From: Erysipelotrichaceae bacterium
GTDB taxonomy: Bacteria > Bacillota_I > Bacilli_A > Erysipelotrichales > Erysipelotrichaceae
DNA length: 5,782 bases
Direction: 5' to 3'
NCBI GenBank assembly: GCA_900759455.1
Contig: CAAEVI010000056.1
Coordinates: 1-5,782 of the forward strand
Position 1 is the stretch's first letter, and the number at the start of each line of letters is the position of its first letter. A program made the position numbers and the translations under genes. Below the pieces are notes generated by a model. That model had not been told where the DNA came from. It did no database searches and saw nothing but the letters and a program-made list of their open reading frames with translations. Positions 5,497 through 5,782 of the stretch are shown piece after piece.

Positions 5497-5525
5497 ATAT
5501 TATCATCATCAACTTTATAATTCAA
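5497..5525 (-). promoter_or_regulatory. Probable promoter of the HU gene
   Basis: On the minus strand TTGAAT (5520-5525), a 17-bp spacer and TAATAT (5497-5502) preceded by TGA (extended -10 like) lie upstream of the HU ribosome binding site. The start would be near 5490, giving a leader of about 30 nt. The -10 matches the consensus at 4 of 6 positions, and other AT-rich registers nearby are possible. Confidence 0.5.
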
Positions 5526-5563
5526 TAGTTTTTTTGGTGAAATCCAAGGTGTGAGGACAGCTG

Positions 5564-5589
5564 AAAAAATCGCATTATTTCGGCTATTT
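5564..5589 (-). terminator. Weak terminator candidate after spoIVA
   Basis: Read leftward just after the spoIVA stop, AAATAGC (5589 down to 5583) pairs with GCGATTT (5573 down to 5567) with one mismatch, and T residues continue to 5564. An overlapping alternative pairs 5559-5566 with 5578-5585. The stem is short and AT-rich, so partial read-through into the HU gene is possible. Confidence 0.35.
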
Positions 5590-5782
5590 TTACAATACGA
5601 TAGCTATCACATTTCCCTTTCCTTTGTTTACAAGTTTGGTGAGAATGTCCTGTAAACGCACTCTGGCTGCCTCAGGAATAAGAGATAGTTTTACATTCAG
5701 TCCGTCGCGAATCAGATCAGAGAGCTTACGGCCGAATATATCCGATTCCCAAATGGCATTATCGTCTTTGCCGTCGTCTCGC
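5590..5782 (-). CDS. spoIVA: Stage IV sporulation protein A, C-terminal end (partial)
   Basis: Only the last 63 codons and the TAA stop (5590-5592) are present; the gene continues beyond the right edge. The fragment contains ESDIFGRKLSDLIRDG, then KLSLIPEAARVRLQDIL, and ends in NVIAIVL, which matches in order and spacing the conserved C-terminus of SpoIVA (FGR..., KLSLMP..AR..L, then a hydrophobic IAI-L end). SpoIVA is an ATP-hydrolysing protein made in the mother cell; it polymerises on the forespore surface and anchors the spore coat. Its last residues are needed in B. subtilis for localisation through SpoVM. The position directly upstream of HU is the same as in B. subtilis. The call rests on recognition of the tail only, since the GTPase-like N-terminal domain is outside the window. 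It implies a spore-forming lineage, though non-sporulating relatives can retain the gene. Confidence 0.85.
   Translation of the reverse strand, partial: RDDGKDDNAIWESDIFGRKLSDLIRDGLNVKLSLIPEAARVRLQDILTKLVNKGKGNVIAIVL

Noticed and set aside
1..5782. Mobile elements, CRISPR arrays, tRNA/rRNA genes or a defence system
   Set aside because: I saw no transposase or integrase motifs, terminal inverted repeats with target duplications, spaced direct repeats or tRNA-like cloverleafs in the window.

Overview
The window looks like a stretch of chromosome from a low-GC, endospore-forming Firmicute. Every supported gene lies on the minus strand and is read right to left. Three things support the assignment: AT-rich spacers with strong Gram-positive Shine-Dalgarno sequences, the 3' end of the sporulation gene spoIVA at the right edge, and an HU gene directly downstream of it, the same neighbour pair as spoIVA-hbs in Bacillus subtilis. 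An Erysipelotrichia- or Clostridia-like host is an inference; the sequence alone does not fix the genus.

Layout from right to left (direction of transcription). (1) 5590-5782: C-terminal 63 residues of SpoIVA, the spore-coat basement ATPase. (2) 5177-5461: HU-type nucleoid protein with its own promoter and a hairpin terminator with a GCAA loop. (3) 2537-5033: a heavy-metal resistance operon of three genes, an ArsR/SmtB repressor, a free-standing 72-residue heavy-metal-associated (HMA) domain and a P1B-2 ATPase that lacks such a domain. It has a perfect consensus promoter (TTGACA, 17 bp, TATAAT) with an SmtB/CadC-like operator over the predicted start site, and it ends at a strong symmetrical terminator. 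(4) 294-2278: a KtrB-KtrA potassium-uptake operon with its own promoter, a leader of about 120 nt and a compound terminator. (5) 1-293: no supported gene; it holds the ktr terminator, a second hairpin, a leftward sigma-A-like promoter and a promoter-proximal bidirectional hairpin.

How the genes work together. The metal module is self-regulating: the sensor keeps the four alpha5 zinc ligands (Asp109, His111, His122, Glu125) but lacks most of the cysteines of the CadC-type alpha3N site, which suggests Zn(II) as inducer. The HMA protein carries a DCxxC motif and the ATPase has CPC plus the Lys and Asp of zinc/cadmium exporters, so all three point to Zn/Cd/Pb efflux. KtrB is the membrane potassium-translocating subunit and KtrA its cytosolic nucleotide-gated regulatory ring. 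In both operons a downstream Shine-Dalgarno overlaps the preceding stop codon, suggesting translational coupling.

No mobile element, CRISPR array, tRNA or rRNA was seen. The coding content is recognisable families; the less explained parts are the noncoding stretches at 27-127 and 2318-2383.
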